This document shows positions 62,807 through 64,000 of a stretch of DNA of 64,000 bases, piece by piece. Position 1 is the first letter of the stretch; each line of letters starts with the position of its first letter. Source of the stretch: JASGDN01 sp049841275 (GTDB taxonomy: Bacteria > Chloroflexota > Chloroflexia > Thermomicrobiales > UBA6265); the NCBI GenBank assembly GCA_049841275.1, contig JASGDN010000091.1, positions 24,407 to 88,406 of the forward strand. The letters are read 5' to 3'. The notes under the pieces are model-generated. The model saw only the letters and a program-made list of their open reading frames with translations. It was not told where the DNA came from and did no database searches. The position numbers and the translations under genes were made by a program.

Positions 62807-63784
62807 CTACTTGCCGTAGCTGCTCATGTCCCGGTTGGCTTCCGGCTCGCTCATGTCGAATGGCACCGCCAGGATCTCGTCCCAGGCTTCGGCCGGAATC
62901 TCGACCCCCGCCAGCGCGATCGTCTGGTCGATGCGTTCCGGTTTCGACATGCCGACGATGGTGACGTCGATCCGGGGATCGCGCATCGAGAATTGCAATG
63001 CCGCCGCTGCCAGCGGGATGTCGTAGCGGGCGCAGATCGCCTCGTAAGCACGCGTCCGTTCCACCATCTCGTCGGGGGCTTCCTGATAGGCATAGCGGGG
63101 ATAGGTGGCGGCCCCCTTGGCGAGGATGCCGCTGCCATACGGGGCGGCGTTCATCACGGTCAGCCCACGATCCTTCGCCAGGGTCAGCAGCGGATCGGCG
63201 ATCCGGTTGAGCAGCGTGTAGCGATTGTGGGTGATGAGCATGTCGAAGATGCCCGTTTCCACATATGCCTGTTCCACCGGGATCGGTCCTCCCGCGACAC
63301 CCAATGCCCCGATCGCGCCCTGTTCCTTGAACTGCTGCAACATCTCCACCGGGCCGCCCGGCGCCATGCCCTCCTCGAAGGCGATGTGCTCCGGATCGTG
63401 CAGGAAAACGATCTCGATGCGGTCGACGCCGAGCAACGCAAGACTGCGCTCGAAGCGTCGTTTGATCGCGTCACCGCTGAAGTCTCCATCCGGACCCATG
63501 CCGATCTTGGTTTGCAGGACCGAGGTCGCCGGCCGGCCACCGATTTGCTTGTAGGCAAGTCCGATGCGACGCTCGCTTTCTCCATCGCCGTATTCGGCCG
63601 AGGTATCGATGTAGTCGAGCGGTCCCGCCAACGCGCGGAGGATGGTCGCGATTGCGTCGGCCTCGGAAACCGCGTATCCGAAGGTGTCCGGCATGTTTCC
63701 CAGTGGGGCGCAGCCGATCGCGATGGGGGGTGCCGAGATGCCGGTGGTGCCCAGGGGCCTGCGCTGGAGGATGCCGGTCGTCAT
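62807..63784 (-). CDS. Aldo/keto reductase (aldose/pyridoxal dehydrogenase-like)
   Basis: 325 aa from ATG 63784 (AAGGAG 12 nt upstream); 70 upstream codons are open but unlike the family. RRPLGTTGISAPPIAIGCAP, YIDTSAEYGDGESERRIG, LQTKIGMGPDG and IVFLHDPEHI give the catalytic tetrad. The pattern fits the D-threo-aldose/L-fucose or pyridoxal 4-dehydrogenase group, but the substrate is not certain. Not closely related to the other two AKR genes. Confidence 0.88.
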   Translation of the reverse strand: MTTGILQRRPLGTTGISAPPIAIGCAPLGNMPDTFGYAVSEADAIATILRALAGPLDYIDTSAEYGDGESERRIGLAYKQIGGRPATSVLQTKIGMGPDGDFSGDAIKRRFERSLALLGVDRIEIVFLHDPEHIAFEEGMAPGGPVEMLQQFKEQGAIGALGVAGGPIPVEQAYVETGIFDMLITHNRYTLLNRIADPLLTLAKDRGLTVMNAAPYGSGILAKGAATYPRYAYQEAPDEMVERTRAYEAICARYDIPLAAAALQFSMRDPRIDVTIVGMSKPERIDQTIALAGVEIPAEAWDEILAVPFDMSEPEANRDMSSYGK

Positions 63785-63974
63785 GGCGGTGTTGCTCTCC
63801 TTGAGTGGCCTGTTGGTCGTGGGGTGTATGGTCGTGGCACTGGTCTGCGAACGGCTGTCCGGGGCCGGTCTTCGCAGGGAACATCCAGGGGGCATTGTAC
63901 CGGGCGAAGGGCGTGACGCAATCGGCTGGAAGACGGCCATGTGGCATCCGGTCACACCGAGGCGGGGGCGGGAA

Positions 63975-64000
63975 ATTAACCCCCCCCCCCACAAACCCCC
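63975..64000. other. Low-complexity C-rich end of the window
   Basis: A run of 12-13 C, then ACAAA and CCCCC. Unlike any other intergenic region here; probably a contig end or low-quality tail. Confidence 0.5.

Noticed and set aside
1..64000. tRNA or rRNA genes, CRISPR arrays, insertion sequences, prophage
   Set aside because: No T-loop-type sequence in a cloverleaf context, no regularly spaced long repeats, no transposase or integrase motifs were found by reading.
63975..64000. Poly-C run as a telomere-like or phase-variable tract
   Set aside because: Located at the very end of the window with no gene across it; a sequencing or assembly tail is more likely.

Overview
The window is high-GC, densely coded DNA with about 55 genes on both strands. 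Many gene pairs overlap by 1-4 nt and many starts carry GGAG or AAGGA ribosome sites. Several secreted proteins have a twin-arginine leader followed by a Thr/Pro/Glu/Ala/Ser linker (ATPEASPAAS type), and a small protein carries the NCGxCGxxC cysteine pattern. Together with F420-type oxidoreductases, orphan peptide-binding proteins and D-aminoacylases, this suggests a Chloroflexota bacterium of the Thermomicrobia type. That assignment is inference. The right end runs into a poly-C stretch and is probably a contig end.

Layout. 1-7 kb: end of a beta-propeller protein, fumarase, three tandem PPOX-fold flavin proteins, an LLM oxidoreductase, an LppX-like lipoprotein and a nucleotidyltransferase interrupted by an in-frame TGA. 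7-12.6 kb: an MFS transporter and a heterodimeric ABC exporter. 12.9-17.8 kb: histidine kinase, response regulator and HtrA protease, with three arrays of CTGAR repeats at exact 11-bp spacing. 18-21.4 kb: arginase-family enzyme with a coupled small gene, a J-domain membrane protein and a degenerate phosphotransferase. 21.5-26.6 kb: three tandem D-aminoacylase paralogues. 26.9-31.5 kb: secreted propeller, a decayed MazEF-like module, epoxide hydrolase and a secreted unknown. 31.7-36.1 kb: RND pump, nucleotidyltransferase-fold protein and Nudix. 36.5-39.6 kb: cysteine-rich secreted protein, a promoter with a LexA-type box before a zinc-ribbon protein, a sigma-like factor, a HIT protein and dispersed repeats. 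40-43.1 kb: cystathionine beta-synthase and a gamma-synthase/lyase (transsulfuration). 43.6-52.9 kb: Nudix, M81 peptidase, serine hydrolase, membrane proteins, aldo/keto reductase, MBL hydrolase and TrpB2. 53-57.7 kb: two paralogous peptide-binding proteins and a DUF1992 protein. 57.9-63.8 kb: aldo/keto reductases, a truncated nucleotidyltransferase coupled to a P-loop kinase, and the aspartate-pathway pair lysC-asd.

The two most interesting signals are regulatory. Upstream of lysC there is a promoter, an apparently leaderless 38-codon ORF rich in Thr and Ile codons, and an intrinsic terminator with a T6 run: the layout of a thrL-style attenuator. Around the kinase/regulator/HtrA locus, each of three CTGAR arrays lies upstream of a minus-strand unit: htrA, a possible ~115-nt CU-rich structured RNA, and the regulator-kinase operon. 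This resembles a CiaRH- or MprAB-type envelope-stress regulon. Both are predictions from sequence only.
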